Assembly: GCF_047126315.1 (NCBI RefSeq)
Contig: NZ_CP138953.1
Location: 744,001 to 808,000, forward strand
From: Shimia sp022448905
GTDB taxonomy: Bacteria; Pseudomonadota; Alphaproteobacteria; Rhodobacterales; Rhodobacteraceae
Reading direction: 5' to 3'
DNA length: 64,000 nt
Shown piece by piece: positions 53,321 through 60,531 of the stretch. A model generated the notes under the pieces. The model was not told where the DNA came from. It was given only the letters and a program-made list of their open reading frames with translations, and did not search any database. How positions within the stretch are numbered: position 1 is the stretch's first letter; each line of letters begins with the position of its first letter. The translations under genes and the position numbers were made by a program.

Positions 53321-53348
53321 TTGACTTAAATGCTCCCCTAGGTAGAAT
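53321..53348 (+). promoter_or_regulatory. Sigma-70 type promoter of the accessory cluster
   Basis: TTGACT (53321-53326), a 16-nt spacer and TAGAAT (53343-53348) each match the consensus hexamers at five of six positions. The predicted start near 53355 lies about 28 nt before an ATG at 53383 that has AGGG 6 nt upstream. The surrounding 53128-53438 stretch is AT-rich and otherwise holds only the decayed start of the divergent repeat-protein gene. Confidence 0.6.
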
Positions 53349-53382
53349 TAGCGTATTGTAAATATATGAGTCAGGGCTATTC

Positions 53383-53936
53383 ATGTTTACTGTGGCGACT
53401 TGCCTGGCGCTACACAGGCTACCAGCAACTGAAGTATTTTGTTTACTCAAAGATTGCAGGCAGGCGTCGTCGCATCGTCCCGTAAGGGATCACTCAATTG
53501 TATCGTTGAAGGACGAGTTATTGGTTGTGGTTATGTAAGTTATTTATATGTTTTTTTTAATGGTTATATTGTGATTGTTATTTTCCCAAAGATAGTTTGG
53601 ATTTCAGATCCAGAGTTACTGCCAGAAAATGGGCCTCTAAGTTTACACCCAGAAGACAGTGAGGAGGTCGTGTTGTATGCCGGGTTTGGCGGGACATCCT
53701 CAGATTTCCTGGCGCTGGCCCACGAGTATGGGCACACGCTCCAGATCCTACAATCGAATAGTGTATTTATCCCTAAGATTGATCGAGAAGTCGCAGCATT
53801 CTTGGCAGAACACATTTTTCTGGCGTGCTTGCGATCAATTGATAGCCACTCGCACAAGTCAATCCGGCGAATTTGGCAGGCTGAAACGAAGAAATATGAG
53901 GGCTGCGCTGGCGAGGGTCGGGTGCTGCAATTATGA
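53383..53936 (+). pseudogene. Frameshifted, truncated paralog of the HExxH domain of the next gene
   Basis: Two overlapping frames add up to a partial copy of the N-terminal part of the downstream 627-residue protein. The first frame (53383-53538) starts at an ATG with a Shine-Dalgarno and contains FTVATCLALHRLPATEVFCLL, which aligns with ISVATWCRANSVEPSELLRLL. The second frame (open from 53439 to 53936) contains LALAHEYGHTLQ (HExxH) and DREVAAFLAE, aligning without gaps to LAHEAGHALQ and LRETCAFLSE. A frameshift near 53450-53570 joins them. The acyltransferase-like part is absent. The stop overlaps the next start (ATGA). It could be a dead duplicate or, less likely, a functional 165-residue protein. 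Confidence 0.6.
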
Positions 53937-55816
53937 GTGGCATGCTGCAGATCAGCGTGGCTACATGGTGTCGTGCGAACTCCGTCGAGCCGTCTGAATT
54001 GCTCAGGCTACTCGCAGAGAAAGACACAATCAGAGCGGCCTACTTATGCGAAAGTGGCAGCGTGGGGGTGACATCAAACCCCGCACCAAAGGCGCAGTCC
54101 GCTGCGTTTCGCGAGATCGTTTTGCCAGCGTTGTTACGGGCATTCGAACCGCCTCAATCTGTTTGCGTCCATATTCTAAAAACAAAGCAGTTGTCACTCA
54201 TGGACGGCCAGCCTTGTACCATCGACGACGGACCCGAGTGCCCGCCGCGCATCCTTTTGCGCTGGCGCGGTACAGCAGATGACCTAATGTGCCTGGCCCA
54301 TGAGGCGGGGCACGCCCTTCAAGTCGTGTGGTCTGATCATGCGATCACGCCCCCACTGCTTCGGGAGACCTGTGCCTTTCTGTCAGAAATTGCAGTGTTA
54401 CGATGGGCGCTGTGCCATTGTTCGGAGTTGCACCGGGCCCTGGTCGATGTCTGGGAGCGGGAGAATGCACGCTATTTCGGGAGCGACATGGAGGTGTTGC
54501 GGGCCGATTTATTGCAGCCTGAGCGTGCTCACACCTATCGGCACAACTACCCACTGGCTCGGCTAGCCGCGCTGCGATTGGCAAGCGATTGGGACACCGC
54601 GCGCCTCTGTTCCGTTTTTGCAGACAGCGTTGGGGGCACGGAATGCCTGCGATCAGCGCTCGGCCTCGAAGCACCGCAGCGGCTGCCCTGTCCCGAGCGT
54701 ATTTGGTCTGAAACAGAGGATTTTCTGGGAAGGCTGCTGTCCGCGCCTGCATACAGTCTGAATGCTGACATAGACGCAATGATTGTAGATTTGACGCCGG
54801 GTGTGGCTCCGCGGGTTGTGTCGCGTGGTCCATCAGCCCCTCTTGTGCGATTTGGCAGCGCGGGCACGCCAGAGGCATCCATTGTCTGCGCAGGCGTCAT
54901 GGCAGAGGCCAGCGCTTTGCCGCGAGCTCAAGGCGCTGCGGAGGCACCTTTGTCTGCAGCACTTGGCCGCGCATTGACCCGAGGGCCACATTTTGAGGCA
55001 GCCCCAACAATTGCAAAATGCCTTGGAAGTCTTGCGCCCGCGGCGCTTGCCGAAGTCCTTTGTGGCGCTGTCTCGCCCGATTGGGTGGATCGAACGGCGC
55101 GGATAGGCGTCATCACGGTGGACGGACAGCTGAGTAATCCGTATAACACGTTAGCATCAGAGTGGATTTATTGGCGCAGCATTGGCGCTTTGGCCTTGGG
55201 GGCAATCAGGCGCGGCGATGCGCGTGGAGATCTGCGTCCCGACGCCTTTCTAAATGCCATCCACGACGAGGCTAAGAAGCCTGCATTGGTGGCAAACGTT
55301 CCACTGGCGAAGGCCGACGCGCTGACCGCGCTTGGGCTCATGATCGCACAACTTGCGCGCGCGCCTTACCATCAACAGTTTTCTTTACGGACATATCTGC
55401 CAATTGACATTCTGCCCCCGCTTCAGTGTGGACAGGCTCAGGTCTTTATAGACTCTAACACTGACCCGGTTGGCGCGGTGACGTGGGCCTGGATCTCGGA
55501 CATGGCCGAAAGCCGACTGCACCAAACCGGACACGCCTTGGCGGAAGGCGATTGGTCCGGTGGCGACAGGCTCTTTTTTAATGACTGGCTTGCGGCACCA
55601 GACGCAATGCGTCCGATTGTAAGGTACATGACGCAGGATGTTTTTCCTAGTGAGACGGCGACGAGCCTACGTCGAAATCTCGATGGCAGCGTAAGACGCA
55701 TCAACCGCTGGACCGGCTCTGCCGTCCGCGCTGGCGTAAACAAACCGATCGTGCCCAACCCAAAGACTAGCTGTGTTCCCACGCACCGCACCCTTCAGAA
55801 GTGTGGAGTCGAGTGA
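53933..55816 (+). CDS. Fusion of an HExxH (M3-like) domain with a HlyC-like lysine acyltransferase domain
   Basis: Cytoplasmic protein of 627 residues without a signal peptide. Residues of about 115-215 look like an M3-type zinc metallopeptidase core: LAHEAGHALQ (H123, E124, H127), a third-ligand Glu in LLRETCAFLSE (E145) and HNYPLARLAAL. The middle (about 280-470) is unassigned. Residues of about 475-595 align with toxin-activating lysine acyltransferases (HlyC family): PYHQQF carries the HlyC His23 equivalent (H480), and GDWSGGDRLFFNDWLA carries the hallmark with the Asp92 equivalent (D551); the later block IVRYMTQDVFP also matches. So it may acylate a lysine and cleave or bind a peptide. 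Its start overlaps the upstream frame and its stop overlaps the next (TGATG). The fusion itself is not one I recognise. Confidence 0.72.
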   Translation: MSGMLQISVATWCRANSVEPSELLRLLAEKDTIRAAYLCESGSVGVTSNPAPKAQSAAFREIVLPALLRAFEPPQSVCVHILKTKQLSLMDGQPCTIDDGPECPPRILLRWRGTADDLMCLAHEAGHALQVVWSDHAITPPLLRETCAFLSEIAVLRWALCHCSELHRALVDVWERENARYFGSDMEVLRADLLQPERAHTYRHNYPLARLAALRLASDWDTARLCSVFADSVGGTECLRSALGLEAPQRLPCPERIWSETEDFLGRLLSAPAYSLNADIDAMIVDLTPGVAPRVVSRGPSAPLVRFGSAGTPEASIVCAGVMAEASALPRAQGAAEAPLSAALGRALTRGPHFEAAPTIAKCLGSLAPAALAEVLCGAVSPDWVDRTARIGVITVDGQLSNPYNTLASEWIYWRSIGALALGAIRRGDARGDLRPDAFLNAIHDEAKKPALVANVPLAKADALTALGLMIAQLARAPYHQQFSLRTYLPIDILPPLQCGQAQVFIDSNTDPVGAVTWAWISDMAESRLHQTGHALAEGDWSGGDRLFFNDWLAAPDAMRPIVRYMTQDVFPSETATSLRRNLDGSVRRINRWTGSAVRAGVNKPIVPNPKTSCVPTHRTLQKCGVE

Positions 55817-56055
55817 TGTGCCGACAAAGCCAAGACATGACCACGCCGTTGCAAGACCAGGCGCAGTGTCCGCGTCAGAGGCTGCAGACTGACAACAAGA
55901 TCCCGAGCTGCCCGACGGGCGCCTCGGCATGCGCGAAGCTGACAACATGTCGCTCTGCGATCTTTCACCCTACGGAACAAGCACATGCGGTTCCAGTGCA
56001 GAGCGGTGTGAAGGTTGCCGTCTGTAAATCAAAATCTAAGGAATCGCACAAATGA
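55816..56055 (+). CDS. Small Cys- and Lys-rich peptide of the cluster
   Basis: A 79-residue open frame that starts in the TGATG overlap with the acyltransferase fusion gene and ends in an ATGA overlap with the repeat-protein gene. Both junctions are strong signs of translation. It has six Cys (positions 2, 18, 32, 39, 45, 70) and seven Lys, five of them in the last 14 residues (VKVAVCKSKSKESHK). There is no signal peptide and no family I recognise. It could be a peptide substrate for the HlyC-like domain, or only a coupling frame; this is inference. Confidence 0.5.
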   Translation: MCRQSQDMTTPLQDQAQCPRQRLQTDNKIPSCPTGASACAKLTTCRSAIFHPTEQAHAVPVQSGVKVAVCKSKSKESHK

Positions 56056-57026
56056 CAAAGATCATTCAATCCCAAATCTCCGGTCATGACATGGACCTCG
56101 AACAGCTGATCCGTGAAGCGCTTGAAGCTCATATCAGCTTCGGAGGCGGAGGCGGTGGCGGCGGCGGCGGCGGCAACGAGGGTAACGAGGGCGACGAGGG
56201 TAACGAAAACAACGAGGGCGACGAGGGTAACGAGGGTAACGAAAACAACGAGGGCGACGAGGGTAACGAGAACAACGAGGGCGACGAGGGTAACGAGGGT
56301 AACGAAAACAACGAGGGCGACGAGGGTAACGAGGGTAACGAAAACAACGAGGGTAACGAGGGTAACGAAAACAACGAGGGTAACGAGGGTAACGAAAACA
56401 ACGAGGGTAACGAGGGTAACGAAAACAACGAGGGCGACGAGAACGACGAAGGCGATGAAGGTAACGAGGGCGATGAAACGGACGAATGGGGCCTAGAGTC
56501 TATTCATGGCACGGATGAAGGCAACGAGGGCGACGAGGGAGACGAAAACAACGAGGACGACGAAGGCAATGAAGGCAACGAAGGTAATGAAAACGATCGG
56601 CCGGGTTTAGGCAACGAAGGCAATGAGAATAACGAAGGTGATGAGGGCAATGAAGACAATGAGGGCGATGAAGGCGACGAGCAAAATGAAGGTGACGAAG
56701 GCAGGGAGTTTGATGAGGGCGATGAAAACAACGAGGGTAATGAAAACGATGAGAATGACGAGGGCGATGAACACAATGAGGGCAACGAGGGTAACGAGGA
56801 CGACACTGTAGATGGTGACGAAAACGACGAAGGCAACGAGAACGACGAGGGCAATGAGAACAATGAAGGGAACGAGCACAATGAAGGCGATGAGGGCGAC
56901 GAGTCTAACGAAGGTAACGAAGGAAATGAGGGTGATGAGAATGACGAAAATGATGAGGGTAATGAGGGCGATGAGGGCGATGGCACTTCAGACGACAACG
57001 AAGGTCACGAGGTGACTGGACCATAA
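56052..57026 (+). CDS. Acidic triplet-repeat protein, candidate substrate of the cluster
   Basis: Protein of 324 residues with a clear AAGGA 9 nt before its ATG. Residues 1-30 form a leader-like segment (MTKIIQSQISGHDMDLEQLI...) that can form a helix, followed by eleven Gly (31-41). From residue 42 nearly everything is made of triplets of the form (N/D)-E-(G/N/D), broken by short inserts at about 145-155 (GLESIHGT), 190 (DRPGLG) and 255 (DTVDG). The end is TSDDNEGHEVTGP. There is a single Lys (K3), no Cys and no RTX GGxGxD repeat. The charge is strongly negative. Its place between tailoring-type enzymes and a secretion system suggests an exported, modified product. No known family. Confidence 0.75.
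   Translation: MTKIIQSQISGHDMDLEQLIREALEAHISFGGGGGGGGGGGNEGNEGDEGNENNEGDEGNEGNENNEGDEGNENNEGDEGNEGNENNEGDEGNEGNENNEGNEGNENNEGNEGNENNEGNEGNENNEGDENDEGDEGNEGDETDEWGLESIHGTDEGNEGDEGDENNEDDEGNEGNEGNENDRPGLGNEGNENNEGDEGNEDNEGDEGDEQNEGDEGREFDEGDENNEGNENDENDEGDEHNEGNEGNEDDTVDGDENDEGNENDEGNENNEGNEHNEGDEGDESNEGNEGNEGDENDENDEGNEGDEGDGTSDDNEGHEVTGP
56175..56993 (+). repeat. 9-bp tandem repeat array within the acidic protein gene
   Basis: Units of nine bases such as AACGAGGGT, GACGAGGGC and AACGAAAAC repeat in frame. Over 56175-56445 the units are nearly identical with a higher-order period (AACGAGGGTAACGAAAAC blocks), indicating recent expansion. From about 56450 synonymous third-base changes accumulate while the protein pattern stays, indicating selection on the amino-acid sequence. 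Confidence 0.85.
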
Positions 57027-57051
57027 AGTTTACCCAACAAATGACAGGTTT

Positions 57052-57072
57052 GGCCCCTTGTCCCGGGGGGCC
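57052..57072 (+). terminator. GC-rich hairpin after the repeat-protein gene
   Basis: GGCCCC (57052-57057) pairs with GGGGCC (57067-57072) around a 9-nt loop, 26 bp after the repeat-protein stop. No T-tract follows, so it may stabilise the 3' end of the upstream mRNA or lower expression of the genes beyond it. Inference only. Confidence 0.35.
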
Positions 57073-57135
57073 TCTCCGCCTGCCTCCGCAAAAGCTCTAT
57101 CTGCAGAATGAAATGACTAGAAAAAAGGACTGCGC

Positions 57136-57963
57136 GTGAAAAGCCTACCTGACCCAACACGTATCGAAACGATCTTAAGAAAACAAAGGCATCTGGTAAG
57201 GCGCCGTCCTCGTTGTAGGCTCGGGTTTTCATTGCTTGCTGCGCTATTTGGATGGAGCACGTCCTCTCTTGCGGAGAATATCTCGGTGTTCGCCGAAAAC
57301 GTAACCACGCACGTTCTTTATCACGAACTGGCCCATGCCATTATCCGAGAGTTCGAGCTGCCCGTCCTTGCCAACGAAGAGGCCATGGCGGACACCTTTG
57401 CGACAATTTACATCACTGGATTGCTGCGCGACAGAGCCGCGGAAATTGTCACAGATCGCGTGCAATCGTGGCTCTTTGAAGATGCCGAAGTTTCTCCGGA
57501 CACCTACGATTTCAAAGGGGAACACCTCCTGGACATTCGCCGCGCTTATCAAGCCGGGTGCCTGTTTTACGGTCTTGATCCAGCTGAGTTCGTGGAGGAA
57601 GTGGCCTTTCTCGAGCTCTCGCAGCGTGATCTTTCCGATTGCTCTGACACAGCGCCAGATCAGGAAGCTGGCTGGGCCCGGACCCTGGCGCCGCATCTGT
57701 TGCCGGACGGTGAGCGATCAAACAAGGTCGAGATCATTTTCGGTGAAGGCCCCCTGAAAGACGCAATGGTTGCTTCAGGCCTGATGCAATCTTTTGCCGA
57801 CAACGTGGCGCGCTTTGACTGGCCCCAGCAGATCACACTGCATTTCGACCATTGCGATCAAGGCGCATATTGGAGCCGCGCCAACCGCAAAATCTTGCTC
57901 TGCGACGACTACGTCCAGCGCTTCATCGCTCAGGGCCGCGCTCTTGGCGTGACAAACCCATAA
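57136..57963 (+). CDS. Exported DUF4344-like putative zinc metallopeptidase
   Basis: Protein of 275 residues starting at a GTG with AAGGA 6 nt upstream. A basic N-terminus precedes a hydrophobic segment (LGFSLLAALFGWSTSSLAEN, about 29-48), so it is exported or membrane anchored. The motif LYHELAHAII (H63, E64, H67) followed by LPVLANEEAMADTFA (acidic ligand candidates E81-E82 and D86) fits the DUF4344 putative metallopeptidase family. Four Cys in the C-terminal half may pair. In this cluster it might trim the exported product in the periplasm. The reaction is inferred from the motif. Confidence 0.7.
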   Translation: MKSLPDPTRIETILRKQRHLVRRRPRCRLGFSLLAALFGWSTSSLAENISVFAENVTTHVLYHELAHAIIREFELPVLANEEAMADTFATIYITGLLRDRAAEIVTDRVQSWLFEDAEVSPDTYDFKGEHLLDIRRAYQAGCLFYGLDPAEFVEEVAFLELSQRDLSDCSDTAPDQEAGWARTLAPHLLPDGERSNKVEIIFGEGPLKDAMVASGLMQSFADNVARFDWPQQITLHFDHCDQGAYWSRANRKILLCDDYVQRFIAQGRALGVTNP

Positions 57964-57994
57964 CGAAGACAAGTATTCAATAGGAGCCAATGAT

Positions 57995-58693
57995 ATGAAT
58001 ATTCAAAAACCGACCACAACAGGCGAAACCTTTGATCACGTGGTGCTGCCGCCAAAGGTCGAAGTGACGGAGAACAAGTACTTTCCGACGCAAGTCTTTA
58101 CCATGCAACTTGATGAGGAGACGGAAAAATCGTTCAATGCGCACCTGACTGAGCAGATCTATTCGGAGCGTGAACGCGATGCCGAAGGCATTCAACGGTC
58201 AAACTTTCGCGCTTTGGGCGGCTGGCACAGCCACAACAATCTTCACAAAGAAGTGGCCTATCAGCCGCTGGTTGGACTGATTGATTCGGTCTGCGAGACG
58301 ATCAATGATGCAAATAGCTATCACAAGGCCACGCGGTTGAAGATCGGCACAATGTGGTCCATCATCAATCCTCCAGGAAGCTCAAACCGCGCCCATATCC
58401 ACCCAGGATGCCTTTGGAGCGGTGTCTACTACGTTCAAACGCCTGAAAACAGCGGCAATATTGAGTTCATTGACCCACGCACAGAAAATCTTGTCAGCCA
58501 GCCACGCTACCAACCAAACAAGAAACGTCCCAAGTCCTGCTGGTCCAAGGTCAATTTCACACCCAAGGCCGGAAAGCTGATCATCTTCCCAAGCTGGCTG
58601 TACCATTCTGTTGCCCCTAACCTTTCCACCAAGAAAGGTTCCGCAGGCGAGCGGATCATCATCAGCTATAATCTAAACCAAACAAAGCCTTGA
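57995..58693 (+). CDS. 2OG-Fe(II) oxygenase (TIGR02466/2OG-FeII_Oxy_5 type)
   Basis: Cytoplasmic oxygenase of 232 residues with AGGAG before the ATG. The double-stranded beta-helix motifs are visible: NRAHIHPGCLWSGVYYV (H134 and H136), FIDPR (about 158-162), the distal iron His in FPSWLYHSVAPN (H204) and the 2-oxoglutarate Arg in GERIIISYN (R220). This family is of unknown substrate but recurs beside peptide-modification and secretion genes. A plausible role is hydroxylation of Asn or Asp in the acidic repeat protein; that is hypothesis. Confidence 0.82.
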   Translation: MNIQKPTTTGETFDHVVLPPKVEVTENKYFPTQVFTMQLDEETEKSFNAHLTEQIYSERERDAEGIQRSNFRALGGWHSHNNLHKEVAYQPLVGLIDSVCETINDANSYHKATRLKIGTMWSIINPPGSSNRAHIHPGCLWSGVYYVQTPENSGNIEFIDPRTENLVSQPRYQPNKKRPKSCWSKVNFTPKAGKLIIFPSWLYHSVAPNLSTKKGSAGERIIISYNLNQTKP

Positions 58694-58788
58694 TGCCTCC
58701 CAAGGCGGCGGCGGACATCAGCGCCTTCGTTGCCTGCAGGTTCGATGGCGACCTTAAAACCGATGTAAAGAGTTGAGGAGGACAGAAC

Positions 58789-60531
58789 ATGACTCAGAGT
58801 ACCGAAGATGAAGCCATCATCCATTGGCGCGTTCTCTGGTCATCCAGCTGGCTGTTTGGCTGGGCTGTCCTTTTCAGTTTCTTTGTCGCCCTGTTGTCCT
58901 TGACGCTGCCCTTTTTCATGCTCCTTGTTTATGATCGGGTGCTGACGGCGCGTTCTCAAGAGACGCTGACCGCACTGGTCGTTCTGGCTTTGACCCTGAT
59001 CGTTAGCCTGGGCTTTTTTGACTACGCGCGACGCCGATTGCTTGCCCGCTTTGGTGCGCGTTTGCAGGAGCGGCTTGAGACGCAACTGATCGCCCTACCG
59101 CCGCGCAATGCGACCCAAAGTACGAAAGATGCGCTTGGTTTGCGCGAGCTTGACCAATTGCGCGGCTTTGTGCACTCCGGTGACCTGCGCAACATCATTG
59201 ACGTGTTGTGGCTGCCACTTTTTTTGTGCACGGTGTTTTTTCTCAACCGCTCTATTGGGTGGCTTGCCATCATCGGGCTCTTGCTCTTGACACTGATCCA
59301 GGGCCTTGGTTGGTTTCTGGGCTCTCATCGGCAGCGGGAAAAAGAGCGCGCCTCGGCAGATGTCAAAGCCGCCAATGCCACATTAAGCCGCGCAGGACGC
59401 TGGCTTGCAGGACAAGCGTTTGGCCCATCCGCAGAAGCCAGCCTGATCAGCAAACGAACCGCAGCCCGAGAAGCGTCTTTGCATGCTGCGGATCGCAGCA
59501 ATGCGTTTGATGTTTCCCTGAGCATGGTCCGCTTGGCTTTCTCGATCCTCGTTTTGAGCATCGGGGCTAGTCTTGTGCTGGCCAACGCACTGACTGTCGG
59601 TGGCATGATTGCTTGCCTTGTCCTTATGAACAAGGTCTTCTTCCCCTACCTGGCCTTTCTTCGAGCGCTACCTAAACTGCGGGCAACGAAAAACGACTGG
59701 TCCGCTATCGGCGCCCGACTGGCGCAGCGCACAACCGCCAGCACGCCTCATGATATACGCGCAGCAAAGGCACCCCTGCTTGAATGGCGTAACGTGGCTA
59801 TCGGAGGTGATCTTGATCTGGATAACGTCCTCGAAGGTGTCAATCTGACTGTGCATCCCGGCGAGATCATCGAAGTCACGGGTCCGAGCGGCGCTGGTAA
59901 ATCGCTCTTCTGCGAAACGATGGTATGGGCACGACGCCCTGCACGTGGCCTTGTGTTGGGGCATGGCTACCGCTTTGGTAGCTTGCGTCCTGAGCAAATC
60001 AGCGCGCTTGTAGGGTATGTCCCCGAGACCCCTCTTTTTCTGAAGGCAAGCGTGGGTGAAAACATATCTCGCCTTGACGATGTCGGGCATTCCGACCGAA
60101 CTGAGAAAGTGTCCCAGATCGCGGGGTTACACGCGCGCGTGGGACACTTGCCTAAAGCGTATGAGACGAAGATCGACGAGGTGGGCCACCCTTTGTCGCG
60201 TGGTGATCGTGATCGCCTTTCGCTTGCACGCGCGCTCTACAATGACCCAAAAGTGGTCGTGATCGACAACCCCTCAGAGATCTTGCTGACCTACTTCGAT
60301 AGCGAAGGCGTCGAAGCGCTCACCGCGTTTCTCGCTGCGGGCGGCGCGCTTGTTCTGACAGCACGGCACCCCTTGCCCTTGGCATTACCAGCTCGGCGAT
60401 TTGAAATCTCTGGCAATACGCTGGTACCTGCACGCAATACTAATGGCGCCAATGCCGGGCCCGCTCCCAAGGTCCGATCAGTACCACGCATCGTTCCGGA
60501 AGTTGGGCACCAGTCTGGAGTGCAGTTATGA
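58789..60531 (+). CDS. Type I secretion ABC subunit with degenerate ATPase site
   Basis: Protein of 580 residues resembling PrtD-type exporters, without a C39 peptidase domain. Six membrane helices lie at about 21-290. The nucleotide-binding domain keeps Walker A (GPSGAGKS, 365-372), but the other motifs are altered: Q-loop Gln is Glu (VPE, E413), the LSGGQ signature is LSRGD (469-473), the Walker B DE is DN (D493-N494), the D-loop is rewritten and the switch His position reads Arg (TARH, R526). It may need a canonical partner subunit or act with low turnover. GAGGAGG precedes the start and the adaptor gene overlaps its end. Confidence 0.82.
   Translation: MTQSTEDEAIIHWRVLWSSSWLFGWAVLFSFFVALLSLTLPFFMLLVYDRVLTARSQETLTALVVLALTLIVSLGFFDYARRRLLARFGARLQERLETQLIALPPRNATQSTKDALGLRELDQLRGFVHSGDLRNIIDVLWLPLFLCTVFFLNRSIGWLAIIGLLLLTLIQGLGWFLGSHRQREKERASADVKAANATLSRAGRWLAGQAFGPSAEASLISKRTAAREASLHAADRSNAFDVSLSMVRLAFSILVLSIGASLVLANALTVGGMIACLVLMNKVFFPYLAFLRALPKLRATKNDWSAIGARLAQRTTASTPHDIRAAKAPLLEWRNVAIGGDLDLDNVLEGVNLTVHPGEIIEVTGPSGAGKSLFCETMVWARRPARGLVLGHGYRFGSLRPEQISALVGYVPETPLFLKASVGENISRLDDVGHSDRTEKVSQIAGLHARVGHLPKAYETKIDEVGHPLSRGDRDRLSLARALYNDPKVVVIDNPSEILLTYFDSEGVEALTAFLAAGGALVLTARHPLPLALPARRFEISGNTLVPARNTNGANAGPAPKVRSVPRIVPEVGHQSGVQL

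Noticed and set aside
56175..56993. CRISPR-like array
   Set aside because: The repeats are contiguous 9-bp coding units without unique spacers, in frame with a protein, and no cas gene is present.
56129..56998. Long minus-strand frames rich in Ser-Leu-Pro and plus-strand frames rich in Thr-Arg-Ala across the acidic repeat
   Set aside because: They are shadows: any frame through a 9-bp tandem array stays open. Only the (N/D)E(G/N) frame has a Shine-Dalgarno, a non-repetitive leader and silent-site divergence.
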